Counted from the stretch's first letter, positions 1 through 19,119 are shown. The stretch is 64,000 nt of DNA from Monarcha castaneiventris obscurior (GCA_026261815.1 JAMPIT010000894.1:52391147-52455146), one strand, 5' to 3'. Notes: generated by a model not told the origin, from the sequence alone. Made by a program: numbers and translations.

Positions 1-2
1 AC

Positions 3-5181
<5,179 letters not shown>

Positions 5182-5248
5182 GTCGGGCCCCGGCGGTCGG
5201 TGGCCGCTTTACCGCCGCTGGTCGCCGCCGGGCCGCCGCCGGGCCCCC

Positions 5249-5285
5249 GCCGCCATCACTTCCGCCTGCCGCCGCCCTCACGTGA
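5249..5285. promoter_or_regulatory. TMEM9B: TMEM9B core promoter motifs: E-box/CLEAR palindrome, ETS and YY1-like sites
   Basis: The 12-bp perfect palindrome CCTCACGTGAGG (5276-5287) contains TCACGTGA, the core of the TFEB/TFE3 CLEAR element, about 97 bp upstream of the ATG. Next to it are a minus-strand ETS site GGAAGTG (5257-5263) and a plus-strand GCCGCCAT (5249-5256) resembling YY1. Such a cluster is typical of TATA-less housekeeping promoters; function is inferred. Confidence 0.5.
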
Positions 5286-5383
5286 GGCGCCGTCCGCCCG
5301 CCGCCGCCGCCCCGCGGGAACGGCGGCGCCGCGCGATGGTTCCGGGGCGCGGCCCGGCCGGCGCGAAAATATTCCTGGAACTG

Positions 5384-5850
5384 TGGAATCATCCGGGCTG
5401 GAAGAGACTTCCAGGATCATCCAGTCCGACCACCAATCCGGCACTGTAACCACTAAACCGTGTCACCCAGCGCCAGATCCAGAAGCCCCTTGGACATCTC
5501 CACGGACGGTGACTCCACCACCTCCCTGGGCAGCCTATTCCAATGCCTGGCCACGCCGACAGTGAAAAGAGTTTTTCTGATATCTAAACTGAATATCCCC
5601 TGTCTCAGTTTCAGGCCATTTCCTCGGCTCCTCTCACGGCAGGCACGGCAGAAGAGACCAACCCCACCTCACTGCACCCTCCTTTCAGGCAGGTGTGAGA
5701 GTGATGAGCTCTCTCCTGAGCCTGCTCTTCTCCAGGCTAAACAAACCCATCTCCCTCGGCCACTCCTTATAAAACATATTCCCTAAGCCTTTCAGGAGCC
5801 TTGTTACCCTTCTCTGGACACACTTTAGTGTCAACATGTCTTTTTTTAAA
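5384..5850 (-). mobile_element. CR1 LINE fragment directly upstream of the TMEM9B promoter
   Basis: On the plus strand it runs GGAATCATCCGGGCTGGAAG ... CACCTCCCTGGGCAGCC ... CTTCTCCAGGCTAAACAAACC ... CCTTCTCTGGACACAC, the reverse complement of a CR1 3' end. The 3' end of the element lies about 200 bp upstream of the TMEM9B start codon. It contains many CpGs for a CR1, possibly because it sits against the CpG island. Confidence 0.88.
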
Positions 5851-6424
5851 GAGAGCTTAGGCTGATAGGCCTGTAGTTCCCCCAATATTGGAATATTGGA
5901 ATGGGTGAGAAGTGATGATTAGTACCACTCTAAATGATGTGTGTGAGCAGCATATAATCCAGTTTTTATACATCTGAACATACAGTTACATAAATCTACA
6001 TGCATTTTACAGGCAGCTGTTTTTCTAAGAAGACATCACTAAAATCCAGCCATGTTCCCCATTTGTCATGTCATTGTTAATTATTTCCACCCAAGAGCTG
6101 TGTTCACCTTCTTGCAGAGGGCAGCCAGCCTTGGTGAGAAGCAGCGTTTCCAGCTCTGGTCCCTAGGGCCTGGCAGACCAAGCAGTCTCTGAGTGTTCCC
6201 TATGTGTGTAGGAACCCCAAACCTACCTGATGCTGCCAGGGCTGGATCCAGCCTGTCCCTGGTACAGCAGCCACTGCCAAATAAGGGATTGAGCCCAGCC
6301 TGGGAAACAGCCTGGGCTCATCTCAGCTCCTCTGACACCTTCACAGAGGAACAGCAGGCTGTGTGACTCAGCCCATTTATTCCTTCTCCTCCTTTTCATA
6401 CCTTCTGTCTTTCTTGTAGCCGTT
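5851..6424. other. Intergenic, no feature seen
   Basis: Between two CR1 fragments upstream of TMEM9B. No coding similarity was recognised. Confidence 0.7.
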
Positions 6425-6755
6425 CCTGCACCAGAAGAGATCCTACAAGGAAAGTGCAGAGGGACTGTTTACAAGAGCAGGTGGTGACAGGACAAAGGGA
6501 ATGGCTTCAGACTGAGGGTAGGTTTAAATTAGATATTAGGAAGAAATTCTTTACTGTGAAGGTGTTGAGGGACTGGCACAGGTTTCCCAGGGAAGCTGTG
6601 AATGCCCCATCCCTGACAGTGTTCAAGGCCAGGTTGGATGGAGCTCTGAGCAGCCTGGTCCAGTGGAAGGTGTCCTTGCCCATGGCAGGGGAATTGGAAC
6701 TAGGAGGATCTTTAAGGTCCCTTCCAACCAAAACCATTCTGCAGTTCCATAATTC
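6425..6755 (+). mobile_element. CR1 LINE fragment, plus strand
   Basis: The plus strand encodes the end of CR1 ORF2 (RFKLDIRKKFFTVKVLRDWH, then RFPREAVNAPSLTVFKARLD) and continues to the CR1 3' end GGTCCCTTCCAACCAAAACC with the terminal ATTCTGCAGTTCCAT. It is 5'-truncated and oriented opposite to the other CR1 copies here. Confidence 0.88.
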
Positions 6756-9700
6756 CCTGTCTAAACTGCTCAGTAGCAAAACTGTACATGGCCAAAAACT
6801 GCTCTGTTTCCCCTCTCCAGCCCCCACCTGGTGGCTGTAATTTCATAATCCTTTAGATTCAGTAGACTTTTCAACTGTGCTATTCACTGCTTCCTAACAC
6901 AATAGGTTGTGTGATCCCAGCAGTGCATCAGACATCTCGGGAAAGGAGCTCGAGTTACTATGGAAACACAAAACACCTTTATTTAAAATTCAGGGGAAAC
7001 TGCCAGCAGACTGTAATGAGCCTACATCAGGTTTCAGCCTTAGCCAAACAATTTGTCTGGTTAATGACTGTATCTGCAATGGAAGTGTTTTGAAGCGTGA
7101 AGGTGGCTCTGTGTCTTCCCCACCACCCACAGCCGTAGTCTACGATGGGCAGATTGACTGCTGAGTTGAAAAACATGCTGAATCTTTAGAAAAACACCGA
7201 TCACATTTTGAGCTGAAGTACACAATACGCAGTTTCAGAGGCATCACTGCCTCTGGAAGAGTTTGGTGTAGGAAAAGAGAGCCTGATAAACTCATTTTTT
7301 AACCCAATCAGTGAGGTCTGATACACAGGTAATAAATGTGCTTTTATTTAGATGGCTGGAACAGCCTTTGGGACCTTCAGGCCCGGTCTTGGAGTTTCCT
7401 CAAAGCCAGGAACACCAAAATAAAGAAACAGGAACTTGTGAGCCACAGGCTCTTGGTGCTGCAGTAGGTAAATGTTACTTCTTCCAGCTGAGTCCGTTCT
7501 TCCCCTAGAAAACAATAATGAGTGATGAAGTAAGAAAAGGCTCCCGGATGAATTATTAAGAAAAGAGCTCTGGGAGTTTCTTTCTTAACATGTAGATTTT
7601 TTTCAGTTTTGTTTCCATTCTTTTTTTTTAATGTATTTGTCAGCATACCACTATTGGAAAAAATACTGTTAAATTACAGTTTTAAAAAAAGAGGAAAGGC
7701 AGCTAAAAAATGTAACCAAAAGTTGATTTTAAGGAAATTACTAAATTGTTGCCATGAACATAATTGCTTTTCAGCTTGCTAATCTTCCAGAAGGGCTAAA
7801 GATGTGTTTCATCTTCAAGAGAGCTCTCACTGGATTATGGGCAGAGTCTGAGCTTTAGTGGCTGCAAGCTGCTCCCTGCACTGCTATCTCTGTCCTTTCT
7901 GGACCAATCCTCTTCAAGTTAATGGAGCTGAGCTCTCTCATCTCGTGTGCTTTTTAAAAAAAACATGCACCATGCTTTAATAACAAGATTTGTTTGAGAG
8001 TTTGTAAGTATACACTGGCCTGTCTAAGCTAAACTGTGCACTTTGCTGTCAGTGTGCTCTGTTAAATTAGGAGTTTTATAGTTTTGTAGTTGCTCTCGTG
8101 TTTGTCTCCATTATCAATACTCACACACCAAGTGCCCCAGAGAGCTGCTGGCAGTGCCTTTGATCATTCAAAGGCTCTGCCTCTGAGGCTCTGGGGAGGG
8201 GGGAGCCCTGTTCCCCCCCGGCTGTGGAGGGGTGAGCTATGGGATTCATCTCCCTGGGCTACTGGGGCACAGCCTGAGCCGGGCTTTTGGGAACAAGAAT
8301 CAAAGCTGTGCCATGAAGACACAGCACAGGCTGTGCATCTCCAGGCATTGGGCAGGGCAGCTGCTCCAGGGGCACATCTTTCCTGCTCAGTCATCTTACA
8401 GAAATAGGTTATAAAGAGCTTTGTATTTCCAGGCACTGTACGTGCAGAGTGAGCTCCTGCATTTCCTTCCCCGTTGCAGGAGCCTTCCCAAAGCCACATG
8501 GTCTCTGTAGCCAACAGTGCACTAAGCTGTGCTTCTGCCCCCCCCCCCTTACTTTGCTGTGCTGATTCACATGTGAACATGAGTATTTTAAAAGCTTTTC
8601 TCTGCAAAGCACCTTTGTGCTCTGTGGTGATTACTCTGGGCTCTGCTGTGCTGTGTCAAACAATTGGTGTAAGGCTGCCTCACACTCTGCAGCTGAATGG
8701 GCCTTCCCTGTCATGGGGGGATGTTCCTCAGGGCAGGTAGGGATAGATGCTATTTACCATAATTTAAATCATCCACATTATGATTATTTTTTACTAATGC
8801 AAATGACCATCTTTTAATGTCAGTTCAGCCTATTCACATTCAGACCTTGCCTGGCTTCCCTTTGTTTTCCCAGCTGAGAAAATCTTTTCATTATCAACAA
8901 TGACATAAAAGAAAAATCTGAGGGGATTATGTAAATAAGTGATTGAACCAGCACTTCTGCACTTATTGCCAACATGAAAGTGGTGTAACATTTGCACAGA
9001 AGAAAAACAAAGTAAATGCAGATTCTTTTTTTCGTCTATTCCCTACGTTCAGTTAAAAAATTAAAATGATGGCAGCACTTGTCACATCAGCCTTTACTTA
9101 GCAAAGAAATATGGGAAGAGATTAATTGCAACATCAGTTGCTCTAAGCTAATGAGAAATTCACCTTTCAGCAGATTGGTCATCAGCATCTCCCTGAATAT
9201 GTTCTGTCACTGGTATTGCATCCCTTCAAATAAACAGCACAGTTTTGTCTTCTGAGTTTCTGTTTTGGGCCAAAACCCCAGTGGCTCAGTTCAGGTCTAG
9301 TTGCTATTCTGGTCTTGTGGTCTTTGGAGAATACAAAGAGAAATCAATGCCAGTGGGGTGGATGGGGTACAAGGTTTACAATAAAAGCAAGCTCTCCAAA
9401 TCTAGTTCATCTCAGAGCCCCATCACATTACAGTAATGCAATATAATGGCTCGTGGCTTCCTTCCATAACCCAGGCATTACTTTGTGATCTGCTGTCAGG
9501 AGTTACGTAAAGCCTTTCACAGCAGAAATGCATGCATATGGAAAGGGCAAGCTGGGCAAGCTGTTTACCTCTGTATTTCTATATTTGTATTGATATTTAT
9601 GATATGAAGCGAATGGAGGGAAGTGCTGAACGAGCTGTGCGTTTATTTTATCTTTCTGTCTCAGTGAATCCACTCCTGACTTTTCTGCAGGCTGTGAGAG

Positions 9701-12700
9701 TTCAAGGTCCCTCTCTGCTAATGCAAGGTCAGTCAGGGCTCTCACACACAGCAGCAGCTGAGTCCCCACATCACACACGGGGAGCACGCTGTGTTCTGTG
9801 TGTGGTTTCAATTAGTGACACATGTCAGGCTCTTATCAGTGCAATTCCTGCTCCATGTCCCTTCCTTCAGCAAAGGAGACCTGCTGCAAACACATGGAAC
9901 AGCAGCTTGTGGGTGAGACAGGGGCTTCAGCTCTTCAACCACGACCTGGACATCCACAACTCTGGCTTCATCCCTTGCAGCATGAAGAACAGCTTCTGCA
10001 TTTGTTTGTTTAATCCAAAACTTATAAATAGCCTCTGCCAGCCCTGACCCAGCAAGACCCCAGATGCCCTGCTTGTACTGCTCATGGGAGGGACAAGGTC
10101 AGAGCTGCTCCACACACTTCGTCTGCTGCTCCTTGTTCCACCCCAGAGGGCTTTTGCTAGAGGCATGGAGGCAAACGTGCCCAAAAAGGAACCACAGTTT
10201 CTTCCTCTGCATACAGATGGATCCACTAGGATTACTCTAATAAATTCATGCTTCCTGTTTTATACTCAGTGGGATCAGCATGAGAAGTACTGTCACTATG
10301 AATCCAGAATGTGCTCTACCCAGTGCCAGCCATTTCATTCCAATGAATCTTTGCTGCAACCTGCATGGAAATACCATAGCCAGGGAGGGATAGGTTAAAG
10401 GCAAGGTAAGATTATGTTTAGGATACAACTCCAAGCGTTTTTGTGGCAAAGTTTATCATTACTTTCCTCAAACTTGTTGCTAAGCAGAGGGGCTTTCAAT
10501 AACCTCAGCAAGAAAACTGGGAATCCCTCCATGCATTGGCTCCATTTTCTTCCCTTGCCTGCTATTTTGGTCACTTTTCCAAAGCACGTATCAAGCAAGC
10601 CCTGGATGGCTGCGGGCCCCTCATTCACACTTCAGTGTGGATAGGAAATGAGGAATGTTCACTCAGCACCTTGCTGGCCTGGGTCAGCAGCAGCAATGCA
10701 GTTACTCTGCAGATGCCTGCTTTAATTAGGAGATCTTTACTTTGCCAGCAGACCTGGGCAAGGCAAACATGAAAGCTTGGAGGCAATGAATTGCATTTTG
10801 CTCTGTTAGCCCTTTTTCTGTTAGCATTTTCAACCTCTGTCAGATCTTGTCTTACCTGTTGCCTTTAACTCTGCTTCCACTGGTCTCTGTGGTGCAACGT
10901 TAACAATATTCATTTTCTTTTAGGTACATATCCCTAATAACTGAAAGAGCAGGAATCTCTGTATTCTTCTTTATCCAGGAAACTATTCTCTACCGTTGCT
11001 TGTCCCTAGCAGCCACAAAGTATTTCTTATAAAGAAAATTCCAATAATTCCACATACATAGACCTGCACAGAGAAGGTGAGCTGCATTCAAGGACAACAT
11101 CATGCAAGGTGAGTCAGATACTTCAGGTGCCCACAAATATTGACAATATGGCAATAGTTTGTGTTCTGAGCTTGCCCACCATGGTGATGTACTCGCTGAC
11201 CAGGATCAACCCTTTGCCTGCTGCCACTAACCATTATGGATGCCAGGTTCATAGGCAGCTAAAAGGTGCCCAAGCACGGCGTAAAGCCTTCCACTCCAAT
11301 CAGGAGTGACACCACTTATACACAAGGGGAGATTCTGGCCTCTGCATTTCATTCAGCTCCAATCTCTGCTGGAGACAACCTGAGAGCTGGCTCTCCCAGA
11401 GCTGCAAGCAGCACGGATTTTGTGCCACGGCTCTGCCAGCGTTTGCGTGGAGGCTGCGGAGCTGCGGATGCCCTACTTGCTCCGTTCCCATGACAACACC
11501 CTGCAAAGCAGCTCCTGCCCGCTTCCCCCTGACTGCCTCATCGCGCCCGACAGCGTGCCCAGGCTCCACTTCCAACCCAGGCAACGCCTCTTCCTTTAAT
11601 TGCCAAAAAGCCTTTTCCAAGGAGGAAAGATCCCTTTGAAATTGCGGCGTTTTGATCGTCAGAGCAGAGCTGTTAAGCTCTCCACCACCCAGACACGGGG
11701 AGAGTGCCTGGGTTTGCCATTCACACTGCACGCTGCTCCTCGGTAATGTAGTCAGGAATGACTTTGGGTTGGCTCCAGGGACTATATTGTTTTCTTCACT
11801 GGTGCTGCTTCTCCTTGTATGCTGAAGTGAATTAATATCTAACAGCGCTTCAAGTAACTCCTGATTTCATGTAGTAGATGGCAAGTAGCTGCTTGGACTA
11901 ACAATCTGGAGAAAACAATCTGCTTTTCTTGGGGGTGAGCCTTGTCCTTCCAGTCCTCCAAAAGCTGTGTGCCTCCTGGCATTCCATGAGCAAAGCCTTG
12001 AGACTGACCAAGCCAGCAGTTCTTCAGGCAAAATGAGCAGGAGCAGATGAGAAATATGGAGCATAAAGATGAGTTCAGGGCATTGAAGCTGGGTGGCAGC
12101 AGGGAAAAGCAGAGTAAATTCTCCTGCCTGCCTGCCAATCCCGTGTAATGCTATAGTGAGGTAGAGGATGATGTTCTTTTTTCTTTTAACTTTTTCCTGT
12201 GCAAACTGTAAGCTTTTCATATGTAGACTGAGATCTCAATCATGGCTTTGGCTTTACCACTCCCAGTTGCTCAGCATTTGCCTCAACGGGTGCATGTTGT
12301 CATCTGGCTGGGAGGAAAACAAAATTAGGCTTGATAACCAAAAAATGGCTGAGATCCTTACTAGGACTCACCAAAGGACCCACAAAAGGACTCCTCCAGG
12401 ACTACCCAACTGAGAGGAGCTTGCAGCTGAATGCTGACATGGTTATCCCCTTTCTGGCACAGGAACAGCTCTGGGGCTGGGAAGTTCTCTGTCCTGCCAT
12501 TGCCATGGCCTTACCCAGGAGAGATTTTGGGAGGTGTGAGTAACCAGCTCCTTGCACTGCACCTGAGGATGGCCACAGGCCCACGGGTGACAGCACATAA
12601 CCCATCCTGGGCACTTGCCTCACCAGCAGCAGCTGAACTCTCTGTGCCCTGGCTGAAGAGTTTTGCAGCACAGCAAAGACTCAGAATAAAATCCACAGCA

Positions 12701-15700
12701 AAAGCCAGATTCCCTGGTAGACAGAAAGCATTCTATGGGTTACTGAGCTCAGGATGTGCACCACCGGGCTGTTCATCCTGCTGCTGGGTGACCACAGCAC
12801 ATGTATTTCGATTTGTTCCATTGTCAGGGTCGTCCAGCCCAAGCACTTCTGTGATCCCAGCACCAGCCTGCACAGTACTTTCCACTTAACTTAATTACTG
12901 GCTCATTTGCTATTCCATTTTATTTGATCTGAGCCTTAAGGACCAAATCACGTGTACTGCAAATTACACAATGTTCATCCTTAACTTGGACAGCTTCAAG
13001 CAGGTGCCAAGGAACAATTAGATCACTGTCCGTAGAAGCTGCTGTTTAACTAAGAAAGAAAAGACTACTCTAAATAAGACAGATGCAGAGAGAGCTCAAA
13101 GCTTGCTCACACTGATAATGAAAATTAATCAAACATCATTAGCAGTCTCCAGAGAGTTCAGTACATCATGTGCTTCTGAGATGAGCTTCTGGTTGTTCTC
13201 TGCCTGACAAGAGCACCCACTTCTCTCAGCTCAAGGGCAGAAAAAAGATTTGCTGCATCAATTAAAAGATTAAAATTTGGGGCCTATTTCAGAGAGAATT
13301 GGGTGGCTTTCTTTGAAAGCCATTTGGGCCACCCCGTGGCTTAGTGGTGGTGAGCAGCCAGGGTCTCTGGGGAGGTCAATAAATGCATGCGGGTGATTCT
13401 ACTGAATACACAGCCTTGCCTTGCTTCCCACAGAGTGGGACTTACCTGGAAACTCTCCATTCTGAGCAGTACTCCCTGGGAGGTTGTTCTGCACCTAAAT
13501 GCAGCTGTGAGGGGTAAGCAGCATATTCCATGCAAAGGAGTTGTCAGGAGAGTTGGTTACTAGTACCAGTCTCCTAAGGATTATTTTAGCACACAGTTAG
13601 TTTTGCTAAAACCTCATGTCCAGCCTTTTACCATCCTCTCTTCTTCACTACTCAAGTTGCCCTAATTTTAACTCATCAGCCTCAAAAGCTGGATACTGAG
13701 TCCATTCCATTTGTATCGTGTTTAACAAACTGGACCCCTGGTTAGAGCTTCTGAGCTTTACCACAACTGAGGGGTTTTTTTGGGATTTGTGTTTGTCTCC
13801 TTTGGATCTGGTTGTTTAGCCACCGCCACCACTTATGTTTATAGTTTGGCATTGTGGGGGAAGTGAATAAGTGACCTTGCTGGTCGAAGAGGTGTCAATT
13901 CAGGCTTAAAAATCAAGAGAAAAGAATCTAAAAGAGCGAAAGAAACTCAAGGTTTGTGTTGGCACATATGAGCACATAGTGATGCAGGTCTGCAGCCCTC
14001 CCACAAACCAGTCTTAAGGCTGGTGCACGTTATCCCTTCATCTTGTCATGCAGAGTCCTGAGAGCTTCTCTTCTGGAGCTGGGCCTTGGGGATTGGCCCT
14101 TGGGATTGACCCACTGACCTCCCTGCAGCTGTGGCAGCAGTGCCAAGGAGGGGGCTGTGCCTTTGCTGTGCCTGGCCCCTGCTGCATTGGCACCTGTGAG
14201 CCTCAGGAACAAACAAAACATCTTTTTCTCCTAAAGCAATAAGAGGTGCATCTGGATCACCTTAACTTGATTTGGGAGGCCAGAGAGCGGAAGTGCAGGG
14301 AGAGCAACTGATGTGGGCTCACTGTCATCAGTGTCTTCTAATATAATTTTTGAATGAGAGCATCCTATTAACTCCCTGTGTACAGACTACAGTGATTCAT
14401 TGTGCTAGAGCTTTCTCCAAGCAGCTTTTTTCCAGCTGCCAGTGTGCTCAGATGCTCTCTGGATAGGTACAGGTGAGCCCAGTAGGCACTTCCTAGCTGT
14501 TAGAACATTGACCAGGACCATAAGAGAGATGTCCCCACTGAGACACGTCTCAGCCCTCACAGCTAAACCTGAGATCTTCACCCTACTCACTACTTCATTG
14601 GAAGTCACTGAACAGGACATTGAAAGGTGGCTCGTGACCTTAATATCACAGCATAGGAAGCAGCAGGAGGAACAAGATGCCAGGCAGAAGTGGTCTCAGT
14701 TGCCAGCAAAATGTGGTCTGTTAGGGCAAATTTAGCCAGGAGAATGCTAAACTGTAAATGCCAAGTTAATTAGTCCTCATGCATAATTTGTTTTTAAAAA
14801 TACACTGTCATCTCCTGAAGGAACAAGAGCCCATTATCCCTTCTGTTAGCCTTAAAAGTCAATCTGAAAAATGCCATTGAAGTCTAAACCAAGAAGCATC
14901 ATGATGCTTTCAGTAGAGAAGCTCTCTGTGAGTAGGAGCTTAAAATCCACACATTTCCTCTCTAAGCCTGCCAAACCAGAAGGCTGAACAGCCTTCCCAG
15001 GGCACTTCTCACAGCAGACCCACTTCTCTGGATTCTCATATGACTGCACTGTTGAGGCCCAGTTTCTTTGTTACACCAGCTCCGAGGCACATTTTGCCCA
15101 TTTATGGGTTTTCTCCTTCCCCACCAGCAGCCAAAAAGGCTAGTGGCAAAGTCTTCATCACTTTTCATGTGTCCTGATCTCTACTGGCCTGGATAAAACC
15201 AGGTCACTGGTCTGCAATGCACTCATCCTCAGCTTTGTCTTCCACCCAGGGATTTTGAAATGGGTTTTTGATTTGTGATCTAGGAAAGGCCAATGATTAA
15301 TTCCCAATTACATTTTTATTTTCAAATTAATAGCCAGTGCTGTCTGGTGTTGCACAGTTTCTCTTTGCCCTTGTTCTCCATGACTCAGTATGTTTTGCAT
15401 CTGTCAAGTGCCTGATCACTCGCTTGATCGCTCCATGTGATCTTGTTTGTGGAGGAACAGAGGACTGAGATTTATAGCAACACTTTAAAATATAGTGGTT
15501 TTCTCACTGAGATCAGAGATCTCAATATTGCTCCTTCCCTTAGGCAGTATTTTTCAATGCTGCCTGTGCCAGCATTGCCATTGAGATGCTTCCCAGCTGG
15601 CAGCACCTGGAATATTCCATGGCCAGCTTGCAGCCCTGGGATGCAGGTAACAGCAGTACTCAGCCCTGCCTACCTTCACCTTACAGCAGAGAGAGGTTTG

Positions 15701-18700
15701 AGGTGGCTGCATCCAGGTCTCCCTCCACAAAATTCCTGTCAGACCTCTCTCAGTGCTTCATCCCTTGGTAGGAGCATCTGCTCCTTTCCTGTGGCACCAA
15801 GCCAGGGCACCAGGGCAGCTTTCTGCAGCCCCCGTGCCACCCGTGGGGCTGCTGCCAGCAGAGCACTGGGACACTGCAGCCCCTTGTCCCCCAGCACGGT
15901 CCCTGCACTCCAGCCCAGAGCCAAGCACAAGCCAAGCACAACCAGCTGGATACCACAGCACAGGGTCTGTGCCACCACAGGCAGTGAAACCCCAGAGGCA
16001 CCTCCAAGTGTTAGGCAGTGCTTTCCTCACCTGCAGCAGCTCCGCTGAGGGGAGGAGGTTGTTTTCTCCTGGGCTCTGAGCAACAGAGGTGAGAGGAGGT
16101 GAGCAGTAAATCAGTGCTGGCCTTGCCACTGTCCGCAGGGAACAGGTGGAGGCACAAGGGGCTGAAGCAGCATTAAGAGCTCCCCGCATTCTGCAGATCC
16201 CCCACCGATTTCTGGATACTGGGTGGCTTTAGGTTTAACGAGTACATAACTTGGCACCACTTCCCCTTGTGTGAGCTGAGGCGCTTTTCTGGAGAATCCA
16301 ACTGAGTCTCCCTGCGGGGGCAGCCACGAGCCCCAGGCATCGATCCTACCGCACTCAGAAAGCAGAGAGAAAGTCCCCGCAGCTTTCCCCCCAGTCCCAG
16401 CTAGTTCTGCTGCCGTGGCTTCCTGTTATTCCTAAACTCCTGATATTTTTAGGTTGTCGATTCTCTTTCACACCCACTTTGGGAACGATGAAACCTCATC
16501 CTGGGGAAGTGGTGGCAGCACCAGTCTAGTAACAAAATCATTAAATCAATTGCCTTTGCAGCAAAGCCATCTCTGTTGAAATGTCACTGATACCTGCAGT
16601 GTCATCTCCAGAGCCTGCAGCCCTTCATCAGCCATGTGGTTGTTAACAGAGGAGGAGGAGACAAACTGGGTAACTGCCAACAGTGCAGAGCCCATGGAAA
16701 AGAGGAATCTCATTTTAGGAAAAGGAGCAGACTTGCAGTTGATGAAAACCTGATGCTTCACCTCCATCTATTAAGCAGCAGGTGATAAAGCAATACAGAC
16801 CTCAGCTGATGTTTGTCCCATAAAATAAACCCAGCAATATACAGCCCCAAGACATATGTTTATATAGAAACAAGTCATCAAGTTATTTGCTTGAGACATA
16901 AGAATTAGATTTGTTTTCACAATATGTTGAGCATCACTTCATCATCGGTAATAGAAAAGCCCGTAAAAAAGGATCTCCCTGGGGAGCTGTTAGATAACAG
17001 ATTACCTTGGAGATAAGTGTGAAGAGCCGCCCCAGCAGGTCTCATCTAATCAGCTGCTCCACTGCTAGAGGTGATGAAAAAATGTTGGTGGATCTCAGCA
17101 GGACCCAAAAAGCACGTGAATGATTGCTGTAGGGCTACTCCTGGCAATGGCTTCTGACTTTCCACTCGGATCAGCAGCAAGTGCTGATGCAGAGTGGCCA
17201 GCTCAGAAGGAGTTAATTAGCAGATGGGATGGAGGGTGTTGGGGTTGTGGGGAGAGCCCCACTCTGCAGCCCCAGGGAGCTCCTCCTCTGCTGCTGCCTG
17301 CCCACACGCCCTCAGGCCTGTTACTTGCAATGAAGTACAGACATGAACTGGGAGCCTGACAGCCGCTCTCCACCAAATCTCCAGGTGTCTACAATTTCCA
17401 GCGAGTGTTGATGCCTTACCCACGTGGGCCATCTTAATTGCAAAAGCCCAAGCACCAAGATCCTGCATGTTCCACCAGCTTTTGAAGCAACGGGCTCACC
17501 AAGGTTCTGTTTAATGTCTTCTTCTTTGTGTGCTTTGTCCCGGCTTTAGGCAAGACCAAAATGAAGACAAGACATGGCCTTGGAGGGAGCAAAGGTGTTT
17601 TATCCCACCACACTCTGCCGACTGCATGAGCACAAGGGACAGTGCTCTGGCCAAGGAGCAGCTGGCTTGCTTTCTCTGAGGCTGTTTGGGAAGGGGGTTG
17701 TGTTTGCCCTCACCTGTGAGATATTTGTGTGCACCGTGACAGCATTAACCAGCTGAATAAAACTTTCAACAAAACCCTCTCCCACCCCACAGGCTTCTCA
17801 TAATACCCTCTCACAGCTGTCTCTTTATCTCCTGAGTCCTCCTTATCTCAGATGGGTGCAGGCATTGCCCTCTTCTTGCCATCACCTGGCAAGAGGCAGC
17901 AGATCCCTCGGTTACAAGGCCTTCCTGCAAACCCATGTCAGGGAGAGGCTGCCAAAGGGGCACAGGCACACAGCAGTGCTGGACAGGAGCAGCAGCAAGC
18001 ACCCAGGCTTTGCTGAGCTGCTCTGCAGCTCTCAGCTGCTGGACCATTTACCCCTGTGACCATGCAAGTGCTTGATGCAGAGATCTGATATTACTTCCCC
18101 TGTTCTATTATCCCTCTACCCCAAAGTGAATGCCTGTCTCCTGTAGCACCTGTCCTGTCCTATAGAGATCCCATTCACAGGAGCCAGCTCTGAAGGGCCA
18201 CTAGCTCCAGGGCTGGCCCTACTCTGTGCAGAAGGGATGGAATTTTGCCCATTGATTTTCCATTTGCGTGTGCTGGGACTCTGCTCTCTAGCGTCAGGAA
18301 CAGTCAGAGCAAATCTAGAAACCTGTAGCAGCTCCAGGAAACATGAGACATTATTTTTGCCCATGCATTGATCCTTCTCCTTTTCTTCCCCACTTCATTG
18401 CTGGAGCCTGGTTTCTTTCCACTCTCAGAGAAGGTGACAGCTCAGCATTGAGGAGAGCCAGTTTTACTGGGCTTAGAGTATTGCTGCTTCACCAAAGGCT
18501 GTTGCTGTGGGATTTGGAGTGGGTAAAAAAATAACTTCCCATCAGTAAGACAGAGCTCAACTGCTGCTGCAGCAGCCTAAAGCCCATCCAGGCAGAGACA
18601 AGAAGGCCCTAAAACCACATTCAAAGCTTTGGAGAAGACCCTGATCTCTGTCTGTGGTCACATGCCTCACCTCTCTTGTGTCCTGGCCACTTTCTTTTCC

Positions 18701-19090
18701 CAGCTTTCCCGAGTTTACACAGGACTTTCACATCCACCTGCACTGGCATTGCCCCAGTGAGCTAACCAAGCACAGCATAAACACCACAACAGCTTTCCAA
18801 AGCATAACCCTGGAAGCAGCAGAATCTCATACCTCCCTCTGGAGGGAGAACGTGGCGACAGAAGGCTGGGATTTCATGTGCTCACCTTTACCCCAAGTGC
18901 TGTGTGCCATTTAGCCTGCCCTGGTTAATTCATCCCCACTGCTGCTGTCCCTCAGGTCAATGGCAATTCCCAACAGCATTTCCAAAAGCACTGTAGAGCC
19001 CCATCAGACTAAAGAGTGAAACAAAGTCCTTTTCTTAACAGAGATGTGCACTGAAAACAAAAAAAAAAAAACAACCCAGCATACAAGCAA
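6756..19090. other. Intergenic region between TMEM9B and NRIP3
   Basis: About 12 kb with no exon, RNA gene or repeat family that I can support. Open frames of up to about 200 codons (for example 15437-16048) have no recognisable domains and no codon pattern suggesting a protein. A short C run (8540-8549) is the only simple sequence of note. Confidence 0.7.
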
Positions 19091-19113
19091 ATAAACAGCA
19101 ATAACAGTGTAAC

Positions 19114-19119
19114 TTTATT
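19114..19119 (-). terminator. NRIP3: Probable NRIP3 polyadenylation signal (AATAAA)
   Basis: Minus-strand AATAAA is followed on that strand, some 45 bases later, by a GT/T-rich stretch (GGGTTGTTTTTTTTTTTTG, about 19056-19078), a good downstream element. It is the only AATAAA I noticed on this strand between here and the NRIP3 stop codon. It would give a 3' UTR of about 3.1 kb. Confidence 0.5.

Noticed and set aside
13325..13400. tRNA-like TGGCTTAGTGGTGG
   Set aside because: Only an A-box-like string; no B box or cloverleaf follows.
15437..16048. 203-codon plus-strand frame
   Set aside because: Intergenic; no recognised similarity, and overlapping frames of similar quality on both strands.
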